Origin: Chamaecrista fasciculata
Taxonomy: Eukaryota > Streptophyta > Magnoliopsida > Fabales > Fabaceae
Assembly (NCBI GenBank): GCA_003254925.1
Contig: QANZ01028759.1
Span: 290,564 to 354,563, forward strand
Direction: 5' to 3'
Length of the DNA stretch: 64,000 bases
Shown: positions 48,102 to 60,414 of the stretch, one piece after another
Numbering within the stretch: position 1 is the first letter of the stretch
Layout: the number at the start of each line of letters is the position of its first letter
Program-made: the position numbers and the translations under genes
The notes under the pieces: model-generated
Database searches by the model: none
What the model saw: the letters and a program-made list of their open reading frames with translations, nothing else
Told to the model about the DNA's origin: nothing

Positions 48102-51100
48102 TTAACAGTTTTGTGTATCTTCAAATAAAGTTCTTGCTGCTTTACTGAACAGGGTATGTGCCTGCAGATTAAGAAAAATTAGAATCAGATTTCTTTCTTG
48201 TTTAGCTTTAAGAATCATTTGTGAGGGGAAAATTATTTTAATTTTTTAAAAGATAAGTATAGTACAGAACTACGGATAAGAAAGAAATTTAAAGATATAT
48301 ATCTATACTATTACATACATCTAAGAACCCTTATGGTTGGTTAAAAACAATTTAATTAAATATGTGAATCATGGTAATTGGCTAATTGTATATAATGAGA
48401 GAGAAAAAATAGTGAATGAGATTAAGTAACTTGCCACAACTTTAAATTAAAAAATTACAATAAAAATAAAATAAATTTTTTAAATTAAATTTTATTATAA
48501 AATGTAATAAAGTAACTTTTTTATTTTAAAATTATAATAATGATAAGATTTAAGATGGACATGTACAGTATACTAGTATAAATATAAGGGTAAAGAAAAA
48601 AAAAAATGAGAGTGTTGGAAGTTGGAACACTTCAATTTCTGTGTATTTCTATCTCTTAATTTTTTGAATTTATAAAATTCAGTGTTTTAACTAGGGGTGT
48701 TCGCGGGGTGGGTTGGGTTGGCTCTAGGGCGGGTTGGTCTGGGCTAGAATTTTCTAAGGGCGGGTTGGTTTTGGTTGAGTTTTGGAAAAAAAAAAATATT
48801 TCTACCCAAACCAAACAACAGCGGGTTGGGTTGGGCGGGATGACGGGTTGGCCAATTCCAATTTGCAAATATTTCTTTTTCAAAAATATATTTGACTCTA
48901 AAATTTTTTTTAATCTTTCAATTATTTTTTATTGAATTTTGATGAAAAATATTTCTTATCATTATGAGTTAGTAATAATACAATATGGTTGGAAATCATA
49001 TATATTCATCGAAAGAAGGTGAATTAGTAGTAGAGGAAGATAGAAGTAGTCACGACAAAGTAAAATTTAGCAAATAAAATTGTAAAAATCCTAGTTCGAC
49101 TCTTCTAGATAAAAAGAAATATTGATAAAAATTAAAGAAATTAAATTGATTAATTGGAGGTTTGAAAAAAAATATTAATTGAAAGTGAAATCACTTTATG
49201 CAGCCTCCTCAAGAATCATTTATATTTTAAAAATTATTATTTATTTATGTATATATTAAAATAAAAAATAAAAAACATATAAATGACGGGTTGATGGGTT
49301 GGGTTGGATTGAACGGGCTAAAATTCTGAAACCCACAGCCTAATCCAAATCACTGCGGGTTGGGAATTTTCAAACCAAACCAACCCAAACCTGCGGGTTG
49401 GGTTGGTTTTGGCGAGTTGGCCCGAACCGCTGAACACCCCTAGTTTTAAGAGAGAGAAAGACACGTAAGAATTAACTATATCATTACTCGTATAAGAAGA
49501 ACGTTGAAACTTGAAAGTGAAACTTGCAGAGAAATTTGTTTGACATGCTCTTTACAATTAATTTTAGTTAATTTTTTCTTAAAAAAAAAATTTGTACCTG
49601 CTTGGAAGAGAGGCCAATCTTCTCCAAATCACTTAACTGCAAAATGGCAATAACAACAGCATCACCAAAATGCATAAAATCAGTCTGAGTTCACAATCTC
49701 ACAAATTTCTCTTCACTTACAGATTTTATAGGGCTTTCTTCTCTGAGGTCTATTATATATTCTGCCATTTTCTCTCCTATGCCCTGAAGAAAGTAATCCC
49801 AGTTATTAGCAAATATAGAATAAAATCATACAACATATTGGTCAAGTGATCAGTTGAGGGGAAAAAAATAAATCAAAGATCACCAAGCCATGATGTAACA
49901 TCTTACTAGAATTTTTTTTAATTGTTTTATTTAGAGTGAAATAATAATTTGGTCCCTGAAAGATCACCAAGCTGACAACTCGGTCCCTAAAAGATTGAAG
50001 TATACAGTTTAGTCCATGAAAGATCAAAACGGTATACTAATTAGTCATTTTTATGGACTAAATAATATACTGTTTTAATCTTTCAGGGACTAAAAAGTAT
50101 ACTGTTTTGATCATTCAGGGACTAAATGTGTATTTTAATCTTTTAGAGACCAAGTTGTCAGCTCCGTGATATTTCATGGATCAAATTGTTTTTTCAATAA
50201 CGTTACTAGATCAAAGAAGTCAAAATAACAAGTAATACACTAAATCGGTCTGTCAAACACTCAAACTCCTAGTTTTCATTTTTCCACTCAAAATGAGGCA
50301 TTTATATGAATCCTTCATGTTACCTTTAACTCTAGTAGCTCCTTCCTGCAGGTAAAAGAATCAAATCCAATGTTAAAAAGTTGAGGGAAGAATCACCCAA
50401 AAGTCAAAACACTTAAAACAGAAACACAAAAAAAGGACATGATGCGTTGTTATTCTTACCTGCTTGCATTATTTAAGAAATCAATGTACTCCTGAACAAG
50501 ACATTTCTGCAAGATCATTGTTACACACAGAAGATGATCAGTGTTTAAGCATGCATGGCAGTTCAAAAAATTCTGGAGAGCCTGCCAGTAAGATAAGTTA
50601 AATAATTATCAATCGAATTTGGATCCTCTAAAGTGTGATATTTGGTACAATTTAGAGAGGGATAAGGAGAGGTAGAGAAAGAAAGAGTGGGCTCCAAAAT
50701 AATGAAGTACATGAGATCCACATTTTCTCTCTCTGCCTTTTCTTTATCACTCTCTAAACTACACCAAATATCACACTTTAAAGGATTTGAATCCGTTATC
50801 TATCATGCACCTTCAATGTTGAACTTCTTGTGCTGAATTTGCTAAGTGGAGTTCCATTGATGTTGATGGGGGAGAGGGCTTTTCTAAGAGGACTTTGCAG
50901 TGCATTTTCATTGTCAATGATAGTTGCTGATGATAGATCTTTGGATCTGTTTGTGATTGGTGAGTTCTCTCCCTTTCCCATTGACTCATCTGTATAATTT
51001 ACACGATGCTTCTACGGTTCAGAGAGTATATAATGTACTAAGAAGATAGACACTAAAACAAAACACTCTTGAACATTAATCATTGTGCAAAAAATCCCTC

Positions 51101-54100
51101 AAACTTTGAAAAGCGACAAAAGACTCCCTGAACTTTTTATATGATGTTATGATTGTTGTTGCATTTTACATTAATCTAAATTAAAATTAACTTTAGTTAG
51201 TAGCTAGCTAGAAAGCTAAAAATTTCTTAGTTTTTCAACATAATTTTTTCTAAAAATGGATTATTTATATAAAGTCAAAATTTAGGAGCAGGGGCGGGGG
51301 TTGTTTATGCATTTTAGCCAAACAAAAACTCATGATATAACAAAGATACAGACACATTGAGAAGTAACATACTGAGAAGGTATTTATTTGAATCCCATGC
51401 AGCCTCTTTGGCATCAGTCTCTTCTTTCTTGTGCATATCATCATTGCGACGTGGGCTCTGCACAGCATTATAGATTATGAGTTTGCTTATATTCAATAAA
51501 AAAAATTTCTATTGTTATACATAAACTTAATCTATAATCTCTCTCAACTATAGATGATTATACAAAAAGATTTTACCACGTGTCTTATTTTTAGTAAAAA
51601 TTTTATAGCACGGATATAATGAACTTTATAAATATCTAGTTCAAGAACTAATGTTTATAAAAGAAAGGCTGTAGATTTTATAAATGTCTAGTCCAAAGAA
51701 TGAATACAAGATTACTAAAACAGGTATATGTCTTTAGATTTTATTGTCTGAAAGCCTAAAACACTCTTGTGAGTGAATTTCTATCAATTCCTTTGCAAAA
51801 CTAACAGCATCTATCAGACTTTCTGTATTGACAAAGAGAATGTGTTGGTGACAGTGTTAATACAGCACTTACACTTACCTCCAAGCAAGAATCCAAAATA
51901 CCTTCACCATCTAGTAGATTTCCAAAAGCCACAGAGAAAGCCTCAGTGATACTGAAAGACATTTCAGCAGTAAGTGAAACAAAGTGTCAATGATAAAAAT
52001 CATTTTCCAAGATCATTTCAGAAAGACTGAGACTAGAACCCATTTTGGTCCCTCTTAGATTTCTCTTCTTAATTTGGCCCCTCACAATTTTTCTTTATCA
52101 ATGCTAGGCCCTCTATCTAAGTTTTGAATAAATTGACCATGTAACAAGGTTAACTAAAGATATAACACCATTAGTTGGTAATATGGCATGTTAATCATCA
52201 CAAAAACATTTTTTTTTGTTATTAAAGATAGTTATTATAAGTAATTCTCTATAATTTTTGGATTTTACATATCTAATTTTTTTTACAAATTTATTCTGTT
52301 AGTATGAAAATAAAATTTACTGAAGTGTCAATTAAAATATTACATTACTAACTAACGATATTATATCTTCAGTTAACTATAATATGTCACCAATTTTGGT
52401 TGAATATTGGATAGAGGGACTAACATTAATAAAAAAAATAAATTTGCGAGGAATTAGATTGAGAAGAAAAATCTATGACGGACCAAATTGAGAAAACACA
52501 AATTCATGAAGGACCAAAATAGGGTTTTAGTTGAAAGATTAAGACCACTATCTATATCACACCTTTCTCCTGTTTGTTCAGCATCTTGGTTCATTGCAGT
52601 TCCTACTCCCTTCACAGAACTATGAAAGGTCACAGATCTCTTAGCAGAGATGACAGAGTTGGGAGTTCTTCTCAAACATGGAGAATAGTTAAAGGCTTTA
52701 AGTTGCCTTTGTGAACTCTTTACTTTTCCCTTTGATTCCAGCCAAGCTTTCAGTTTAGCTTCCATGTCAACCTTAACTTTTGGGGTCTCTTGTTGTTTTT
52801 GAGCTGAAGGCACAAAATTAGAAATATGCCTAGACCTAGCAGCCAGACCCACTGTATGAACAGATTCCTGGTATTCTCCTGGATTCTGAAATAAAATTCT
52901 CAAGGTCACCCCATTGCTTAGAAAGGGAAACTTGGGAAAAAAAATGGGTCATATGTGTGTCTGATATGCGTTTAACACTCTTATCAAACCTGATGCCCCC
53001 TTCTAAACTACAATCCTGTTATATTTTGCTCCCCTAAACTTTGAGTTATAACACTTTACTCTATGAGTTTAAGAAAAAGAAGGCAAGAGTGCACTTTTGA
53101 TCCTTTGACTAAGGACTTGGTTTTGTTCCTTAAATTTCATTTGTTTCACTTTAGTCTCTTAACTTTCATAAATAAATAAAAAAATATCATAACCCCCAAA
53201 ACATTATTAATTTATCTAATGTTCAGAACTCTTTGGTTGATTTTTTAAAGCTGGACCAAAGTGAAACTAATAAATTGAAGGGACAAAATTGAAACATAAC
53301 CATAAATTAAGGGGCCAAATATATACTTTTGCCAAAAAAAAGTATTCATGAATGTTGTAAAATAGTTTAAGTTGTAGCATGACATTGCAAGGTGTAATAG
53401 GGCTATAGTTTTTTTTTTTTAAAAAAAAAAAAGAGTCGAGGGCGTACAATGTTGCACCTCAAAGTTCAGGGGGTAAAATGTACTTTCCCCTAAAATTTAT
53501 CATTCTATGCCAACATATGTTTATGCATCTTATTTTACTCTATCGCATGTATCTCAAGGTCTAGCTAGTTGACTAAGACAAAACTGAAAGAGAAACATGA
53601 AGATTTTTGGCTTTACCAGACAAGCAACCATAAGGGCACGACTAGTTCCTCCAAGAGAGTCTTGCAATATCCGGGTCAACTTGCTCTCTCTGTAGGGTAT
53701 TCTGGGTTTGTTGTTGTTCAATGCACTTATCACATTGGATAGTGCTAGCAAAGACTGGTTTATTTTGGCACTTTCTTGGAGACGAATTCCTTCATTGCAA
53801 GTCCTTCTGTTGTCTTCATTACCTGATTTTTCAATCATATGTCCAAATATAAGCATTGTATGACTTATGAGTGATCATAAATGCTTGTAACCCATGAAAC
53901 ATGGAACACTAGAATCTCTTCTTCTTTTTTTTTCGGGGGAGGGGGGCGGTTAAGTATCCTTTACCTCCCTAAACTATAACTGTACTAAACTTTACTCCCT
54001 AAAGGGGGAAAAAGTACACTTTTGATCCTTTAATTTAAGATTTGGTTTTGATTTTGTCCCTCAATTTTATTTGTTCCACTTTAGTCCTTAATTTTCAAAA

Positions 54101-56302
54101 ATCAATACAAAATAACATAACCCGGAAAACATTCTTAATTTTTGTTTAACAAAAAGTGCCGAATTAAAACTAAAATTAATATTTTAATACCAAAATATAA
54201 CTAATATTAACAATCTACTGATCATATATATGTAAAATAAAAAATAAAAAATAATAAATGAAAGACTTTCAATCTCATTATTTTTCATTAAATAAATCAG
54301 CAGTATTAGGAATTTTTTGATTGATTCTTTAAAGTTAAGGTACCAAAATGAAACTGATCAAATTTAAAGGTCAAAACTGAAACATGACCATAAATAAGGG
54401 ACCAAAAGTATGCTTTTGCCAAGAAAAATCCATGAATGTTGTAATATAGTATAAGCTGTAGCATGACGTTGCTAAGTGTTAATAAGATTATAGTTTTATT
54501 TTTAAGTTGAGGGAGTAAAGTGTTACAAACATACAATTCAAAGTTCAGGGGACAAAGTGTAATTGGGTTTTAATTTTAGCTAGTTGTACATGAAATGTTG
54601 TGTTGTTGAAGTGTTCTAATGGGGTCTCTATGTTTTTTAAGTTTCATCAAAATGAAGCAAACTTGAGGAAAAATAACATTCTGAACCTAAAGATATCATC
54701 CCAAACATCAATGGAGAATTAGAACTAACTAACCTGCCAAATCTATGAGATTCAACTTTCCACATACAGCTTCTCCAGTTCCGCTATTACAAGGAGAGGA
54801 GACATAGATCACAAGTACTCCATGGCTTCTACTTGAGACATCGTTAAGCCCGGTGTGTGCAACTTTCCTTCTCTGAACTCCAGTTGAAAATACTTCCATG
54901 AATTCAGAAATTGTATTTATGGGAACTTGAGAGAGTCCCTTGAGGTGAATTTGCCCATCTTTGTCATCCCACACTGAAATCTCCTTTGCTTTCACCTCCA
55001 AGAGGTCATAACATCTGTCCATATAGACCTCATAGTATGAAATTTGTGCTGTGCTACCAGTTGTCTGGCAAAGAGACAAGATTGTGGACATTGCTAATGG
55101 CATTAAGCCAGGGTGATCCTCAGAGCCCTGCAAAAATTTTCACAAACCACAAACAAAACAAAAGACATAATGTGAATCCCATGCAAATTTCCATGATTTC
55201 CAACAATCAAAGAGGAAGAAGAGGAAGAAACTAGGATCTATAAAAATGTTTTTGTGGTGATTAACATGTCATATTATCAACTAAATAAACTCGAACCCAT
55301 CTCACTCCAGAAACAAAGGAGAATAAGATTCATTCCTTTCACTAAATGATGCAGAATATTGACTTAAAAGTTACCTCCCTTGCAAATAAATACTAAGTGA
55401 AATGTTTGGCTTGTTTTCACGATTTGTGTTCTAATAAAAAATAAAAAGACTCTCATTAGAGTCTCCACTAAGAAAATAAAAAATAAAAAGATAATGCAGT
55501 CTATTATAAGCAAAAATCACAGGCCTAATTCCAAATCCTTATCCTTTAAGCTCAGATCTCTCATCTAGATTAACCACACATACTAAAAGTAAGGAGTTGC
55601 TCTTAACCTAGAAGGTCATGAGTTCATCCCATTACTGCTGATGTGAGAATTTTGTTGGTAGGTTTGTGAGTACTAGAATTACCACAAACACTCATGGAAT
55701 CACTCATTAATTACCTTAACTCATCTAAACTTTTTATTCACAAGAAAAGAAAAAAAAGTAAGAAGGAAAATAAGACCATACCTGCATGGTGTATGTCTTT
55801 CCACTGCCCGTAGCTCCATAAGCAAAAACCGTGGCATTGCATCCATTGAAGATTCCTGGAATCAAAGGGCTTACTTCGCTGTAGAAAATCTGGCCGACAT
55901 TGTTATCCTCTTGTCCATAGAAGGAATCCAACTGGTAGCACTCCTTCCGGCTATACCCAACAACCAAAATCACAGTAAATTGAAAGAACCCATAATCAAA
56001 ACTACAACCAAAAAAAAAAGATTCTTATAAAAACAGTAATCAAGAAAACAAGCCAAATCTTCAGACCTAGTTTCTGGGTCTTTGAGATAAACGGTGGTTT
56101 CCTCTGGGGAGTCAAAATCTTGGTCGAGGACCGATATACATGTGATGGGGTTGCCATTTCTTGCTGAAATTTCTTGAGGGATAAAGGGTCGAACCCTTAT
56201 GATGACTCTGACCTTCGAAATGATCCTGGAACTCGAGGGTTTCAATGGAGTACAAGATCGAACGGCTTTCGGAGTGTTCGACGAGCAGCTAAGAGTTGCC
56301 AT
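48102..56302 (-). CDS. KIN10: Kinesin of the KIN-10 (KIF22-like) family (656 aa, 13 exons)
   Basis: Thirteen exons join in frame on the minus strand: 56302-56067, 55950-55782, 55127-54734, 53822-53617, 52885-52563, 51951-51879, 51457-51373, 50989-50811, 50581-50460, 50345-50324, 49783-49721, 49636-49598 and 48161-48102. The N-terminal motor (~25-365) has the P-loop GATGSGKT (124-131), switch I NDVSSRSH (230-237) and switch II DLAGNE (264-269), so it should be an active microtubule motor. The last four exons encode a helix-hairpin-helix region ([17 protein letters not shown], then [12 protein letters not shown]) as in KIF22/chromokinesins, which contact DNA. The 22-nt exon at 50345-50324 is a micro-exon needed to keep that region in frame. 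The start of exon 9 could instead be nearer 50506. The introns carry a hAT element, a SINE and foldback repeats. Confidence 0.9.
48692..49442. mobile_element. hAT-type element in the last kinesin intron (751 bp)
   Basis: Ends taggggtgttcgcggg and, on the minus strand, taggggtgttcagcgg. Flanks are gttttaac (48684-48691) and gttttaag (49443-49450), an 8-base duplication with one change. Subterminal gcgggttgggttgg runs are plentiful. It lies between the last two coding exons of the KIN-10 gene. Confidence 0.8.
49935..50205. repeat. Foldback repeat of the tttggtccctgaaagatc class in a kinesin intron
   Basis: Units ggtccctgaaagatca and their complements, tgatcattcagggact, lie in opposite orientations. 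Intron 10 of the kinesin gene. Confidence 0.5.
52025..52545. mobile_element. Foldback TIR element in a kinesin intron
   Basis: The left side, gaacccattttggtccctc, mirrors the right side, ggaccaaaatagggttttag. It is related to 4738-5080. The element sits in the intron before exon 6 and its right end comes close to exon 5. Confidence 0.5.
53080..53340. mobile_element. Foldback element with gtgcacttttg ends in a kinesin intron
   Basis: The left end ggcaagagtgcacttttgat and the minus-strand right end ggcaaaagtatatatttggc are similar to those of 21003-21389 but diverged. No exact target duplication was found. Confidence 0.5.
54008..54425. mobile_element. Foldback element with gtacacttttg ends in a kinesin intron
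   Basis: Shares aaaagtacacttttgatcctt with the previous element; the right end reads accaaaagtatgcttttgcc. It is a second, diverged member in the neighbouring intron. Confidence 0.5.
55585..55735 (+). mobile_element. Old SINE copy in a kinesin intron
   Basis: The stretch from taaggagttgctcttaacc to actcatctaaacttttt follows the same order as the SINE in the palindrome arms (1-180), including tgtgagaattttgttggtagg and the tail. The A and B boxes are decayed. Antisense to the kinesin gene. Confidence 0.6.
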
Positions 56303-56431
56303 TATTATTGACTTCGAATTTCAGAAAGAAGAATGAGGGATTCTCGATGACGATGAAGAAAAAGAAATGGAAAACGCAGCGAATTTGAGAATTGAGATCA
56401 CGAAATGGGTAATGGGGGTTTTCAAATGTTC

Positions 56432-56440
56432 TGACCGTTA
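56432..56440 (-). promoter_or_regulatory. MSA-like mitosis element upstream of the kinesin
   Basis: Minus strand TAACGGTCA matches the core and right half of the plant mitosis-specific activator (YCYAACGGYYA), the MYB3R site of G2/M genes. It lies ~130 bases before the kinesin ATG. Two TGGGC-type (site II-like) motifs lie close by (around 56473 and 56490). Function inferred from motif and place only. Confidence 0.45.
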
Positions 56441-56514
56441 AGAAGAAAGAGGCTTTTCGGTTTGAATTTGAGTTGGGCTTTGTGAAAGTTTTGGGGCCCA
56501 CAAGATTTTAATAA

Positions 56515-58550
56515 GAAAAAACCTACTTTTTGGTCCCTCAATTGTTACTGAGTCAACGATTTAGTCCCTGAATTAGGAAACCACAACTCAGTCCCTTAAT
56601 TTTACATTTCCGTCTACGTTTTGGTCCCTCAGTCTGTTAACCGTTAATGAGTATGATGATCTAACAGTTAAGTGATGATGTGTCACTGTGAAGTGCTGAG
56701 TTGGCTGTTAAGTGATGAGATGACACCCAAATCATCTATTCTAGTCATATTTTATTTTACACATCATACAAATTAAATTAAAATGACAAATTTACTTAAC
56801 TTCAATTCATGTTTAAATTAAAACAATAACATCCCTAAAAAAAAGTAAACGAATACATAAAAGAAATACATAACTAAACATTAACCAATACCATCCCTAG
56901 CAATAGAGCAACCAGCACCAACGTCCAGCAATAACAAGTTGGTCAATGGTGATGGGGTGAGTTCACCCATCCAAAAGGCACATACACCTAGCGGCCTGTT
57001 TAGCTACCCAATCAGCAGCCTTATTAGCAAGACGATCAACATGAACAAAACAAATATCCACACAATCATTGGCCAGAGTAATAACATCTTCAACCACAAC
57101 AGAACTCCCAATCAAAACAAGCATGTTTACTATTAATTGCATCAACAAGCACCTTGCAGTCAGACTCCACAATCACCTTATTCCAACCCAAATCCACACA
57201 TAACTCACAAGCTTTTTTAATTACAAGAGCTTCATTGATGAGCACAGTATCTGTACGCACAGCCCAATTTCCTCCATTAATAACCATGCCATTGGAATCT
57301 CTAGCAATAATTCCCAATCTAGCAGGTACATTAGCTCCTCTAAATGAACCATCAACATTTATCTTAATTATATCATGTTCAGGAAAGCACCAACACTACT
57401 GCATAGTACCTAAATTATTAACACAAGAATAAAGAGAAGGAGTTAAGAGATTACCCCAATATTCAGAGGTTAAAACAACAGCTCTGCCACTGGTCACCAA
57501 AGGTTCACAAGAATCACCATTAAAAATCAAATTACATCTATCTTTCCATATACTCCAGCACAAACAAGCAAACAAAGTTTTATCTCTCTCCTCAAAATTC
57601 TTATTTTTCCACAAGAACCCTTCAATCCAGTCTTCAATAGCATTTAAACCACTCAAATTGACTCTGAGAGCAAGTGGACTGCAAAACCACACCGCTCTAG
57701 CTCTACTACAGAAAAATAACATGTGCTCCACATATTCATTAAATTCTCCACACCAAGGACAAATTGGATCCTTAACACACCTTCTCTTAAAAAGAATTTC
57801 TTTTGTAGGAGAGCCATATTACAAGCCCTCCAGAGAAAATGAGAAACTTTAGGAGGTCCTTTAATACACCACACAACCTTCCACAAGTTAGAAGAAATCA
57901 CTCTAGATGTACTAGCACCAAAATTAGGCAACTCAGGATCAAGCAACCTCTTAAAAAATTTATAACCAGATTTAGTGCTATATACACCATCTTTAGAATG
58001 AAACCAGATTCGTCTATCCCTACCACCCCTTCTAGAAAATTGAGTACATAACACAGCAGTAGCTTCCTCGTCAGTAAGCCATTGTCTAATTTCACTTAAG
58101 TCCCATCTACCATCAACAATAATATCATTGACTTTAAAATCAGCACAAGCACCATTTAAAGGACCATTTTTCAACATACCATCCTCCAAAGAAGGAACCC
58201 AAGCCTCATTCCACAATCTGATATTATTTCCACCGCCCAATCTCCAACCCAAGCCTTTCATCAGCATTTTAATTTATCATTTTAATTTAATTTGTATGAT
58301 GTGTAAAATAAAATATGACTAAGATAGACCATTTGGGTACCAACTCATCATTTAACAGTCAACTCAGCATTTCACAGTGACACATCATCACTTAACTGCT
58401 AGATCATCATATTAATTAACAGTCAACAGGCTGAGGGACCAAAACGTAGACGGAAGTGTAAAATTGAGGGACTGAGTTGTAGTTTCTTACAATTCAGGGA
58501 CTAAATCATTGACTCAGTAACAATTGAGGGACCAAAAAGTAGGTTTTCTC
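56515..58550. mobile_element. Mutator-like element with long TIRs carrying a LINE fragment (2,036 bp)
   Basis: A perfect 9-base duplication, TTTTAATAA, flanks the element (56506-56514 and 58551-58559). The ends read gaaaaaacctactttttgg and, on the minus strand, gagaaaacctactttttgg. The terminal inverted repeats extend to about 56789 and from about 58274, roughly 275 bases, by eye some 85-90% alike. The TIRs contain the same tttggtccctcaattg phrases seen at 42470-42620. Between them lies a broken LINE-derived coding fragment and no transposase. This is the layout of a Pack-MULE. It sits 213 bases upstream of the kinesin start codon. Confidence 0.88.
56963..58267 (-). pseudogene. LINE ORF2 C-terminal fragment (zf-RVT and RNase H) inside the MULE
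   Basis: On the minus strand the fragment begins with a post-reverse-transcriptase linker (GWRLGGGNNIRLWNEAWVP, from ~58250). It continues through a zf-RVT zinc-binding region (LWKVVWCIKGPPKVSHFLWR, then a CPWC and EHML stretch). It ends in an RNase H domain with the acidic residues of VDGSF, NEAL, ESDCK and NKAADW. There are at least two frame breaks, near 57740-57790 and 57100-57125, so it is not one open frame. Endonuclease and reverse-transcriptase domains are absent. The coding start lies 7 bases inside the right TIR boundary, consistent with capture of a piece rather than a later full insertion. Confidence 0.8.
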
Positions 58551-58659
58551 TTTTAATAACTAAACAAGGGTCCAAGTGAAAATCTTCAGAGTGAAGAGGC
58601 ACTAATCTACGAAATAGGGAAAGTAAATATATTGTCATTCTCAATTTGGTATAAAAAAT

Positions 58660-59018
58660 GGCTAAAGTGCACTTTTAGTCTTATAACTTTTTCTAAAGTC
58701 TCAATTTGGTCCCATAACTTTTTTTATTGCACTTTTTATCCCATATCTTTTGCTAAAATTGCAAATTTGGTCTCGTGTTGCATTTTTGGTCCCACATCTT
58801 GGGGTCATATTGCATAATTGGTCTTATATCTCTTGGTCAAGTTGTAGAATTAGTCTCATATCTTTGGGTCAAGTGCGAAATTGGTCTAGTATCTTCTTAT
58901 CAGATGGACTGGTGGTGAAACTTTTTGCAAACATATGACCAATTCTGCAACTTGATCAAAAGAACCAAATTGAAACCTAAACAAAAATTATGGGACCAAA
59001 AGTACACTTTGACCAAAT
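58660..59018. mobile_element. Foldback element with ggctaaagtgcac ends
   Basis: The left end ggctaaagtgcacttttagt faces the right end accaaaagtacactttgacc. Interior units are catatcttttgctaaaattgc and similar. Same style as 21003-21389; no clean target duplication. Confidence 0.55.
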
Positions 59019-59409
59019 TGTCATTATGAATTCAATGTCAACAACTATATTTAACTTCTCAAACATTTCAATATTTTAACATATCAATATCAATACTATT
59101 GACCAAAAAAAAAACATATCAATAATAAAATGTCATAATTTGTTTTCTAAATTTAAAATATCTCAAATTAAATTACTATTAAAGGAAATAAAATAAGAGA
59201 TATATGGAATTATCCGTTTTTTTTTTCAAAAAATGGTCATAGTATAAAACAAAAATCTCAATTAGTGATTGCGCATTTGCTTTGGTCATTTTTTGTTTGC
59301 ATTTATAGTCAAATAAAAATATGGTTAAAATGCTTTATATACATTAAGGTAAAGCATTTTTTTAATTGATGTAATTTGACTTAATTTAATTGCTATAATG
59401 ATAATTACA

Positions 59410-59640
59410 AAAAGGGCTTTGTGGTTTGGCCCATTTTTAGATAGGGTCCCTCTGATTTAAAAAGTGTCAAATAGAGGGTTTGTAGTTTGCTCCGTTAACA
59501 AAAAGGGTCCAGATGTATATTTCCGTCTAAAATTTAACTAAAATTTTGGGTAAAATACTATTTTAAGACCCTAACTATTAATTTTTATGCGTCTGACTCC
59601 CTAAAGGACTTTGTCAAAAAAAAAAAAGTTCCATGGTAAT
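59410..59640. repeat. Repeat of the tttgtggtttggccc family
   Basis: Units gggctttgtggtttggcc, gggtccctctgattt and gagggtttgtagtttgc are spaced as in 35120-35267. Confidence 0.45.
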
Positions 59641-59929
59641 AAATAAAATTTTCATTCATGAAGCAAGAAAAACCCCGTCACTTTGTGAACTCCGGAATTC
59701 AAATCCGCGAAAACAAAACGATGGATGGATATATGGGAGAACTTATTAATCAATATCAATAATTAGTATACAAAATCATGTAGAAATTGAAATAAAGATC
59801 TGAATATACAAGAAGAAAGAGAGAGGAGATCAGAGGAGGTTGGAATGGAGCGAAGCAAGAATGAATGGGGTGAATCCAGACTTGAAATTGAACAATAATG
59901 GAGGAAAAAAGGGAAAACTAGTCGAAACA

Positions 59930-60414
59930 AGTGTTATTAAAACCTAACTGGACAGAGACTCGAACTAGTGTTCGGTTCACAGTCTGATTGGTCTCGAATC
60001 ATCGGTAGGACCGGATGATGCAATAAATAATTAATTTTAATATATTAAATATAAATCCTCTATAATGATACAAATAATTTTTTTAATATAATTAGTAATT
60101 TATTTTATTCTAAATATTAAAAGAACAAATAAAAAGAAAGATAAAAGATGAATGAAGGCCTCCACTTTGCTTTCCTATAATTTTTAATCAATTTTTTTTA
60201 TTTTAAAAAAAATTAAAAAAAAAATTTGGATGAACCATCGATTTTTTGAGCGGTTTAGCGGTTGGACCCAGTTCACCAGTTTTCGGCCGGTTATTTCCGA
60301 TTCAATCCGGTCCAAATTCCAGTTTAGTTATTTTGGTCAAACCCACTCGCTCTTGTATTTGGTTAGCGGTTGAACCGGTCAGACCGTCCGGTTCGGTCCA
60401 ATTCTGACAACACT
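59930..60414. mobile_element. TIR element with ccggtt-rich ends (485 bp)
   Basis: Ends agtgttattaaaac and, on the minus strand, agtgttgtcagaattgg. The flanks agtcgaaaca (59920-59929) and agtcaaaaca (60415-60424) form a 9-10-base duplication with one change. Interior ends carry ggttcggtcc/ccggtcagacc motifs. The superfamily is uncertain (hAT or Mutator). Confidence 0.6.
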
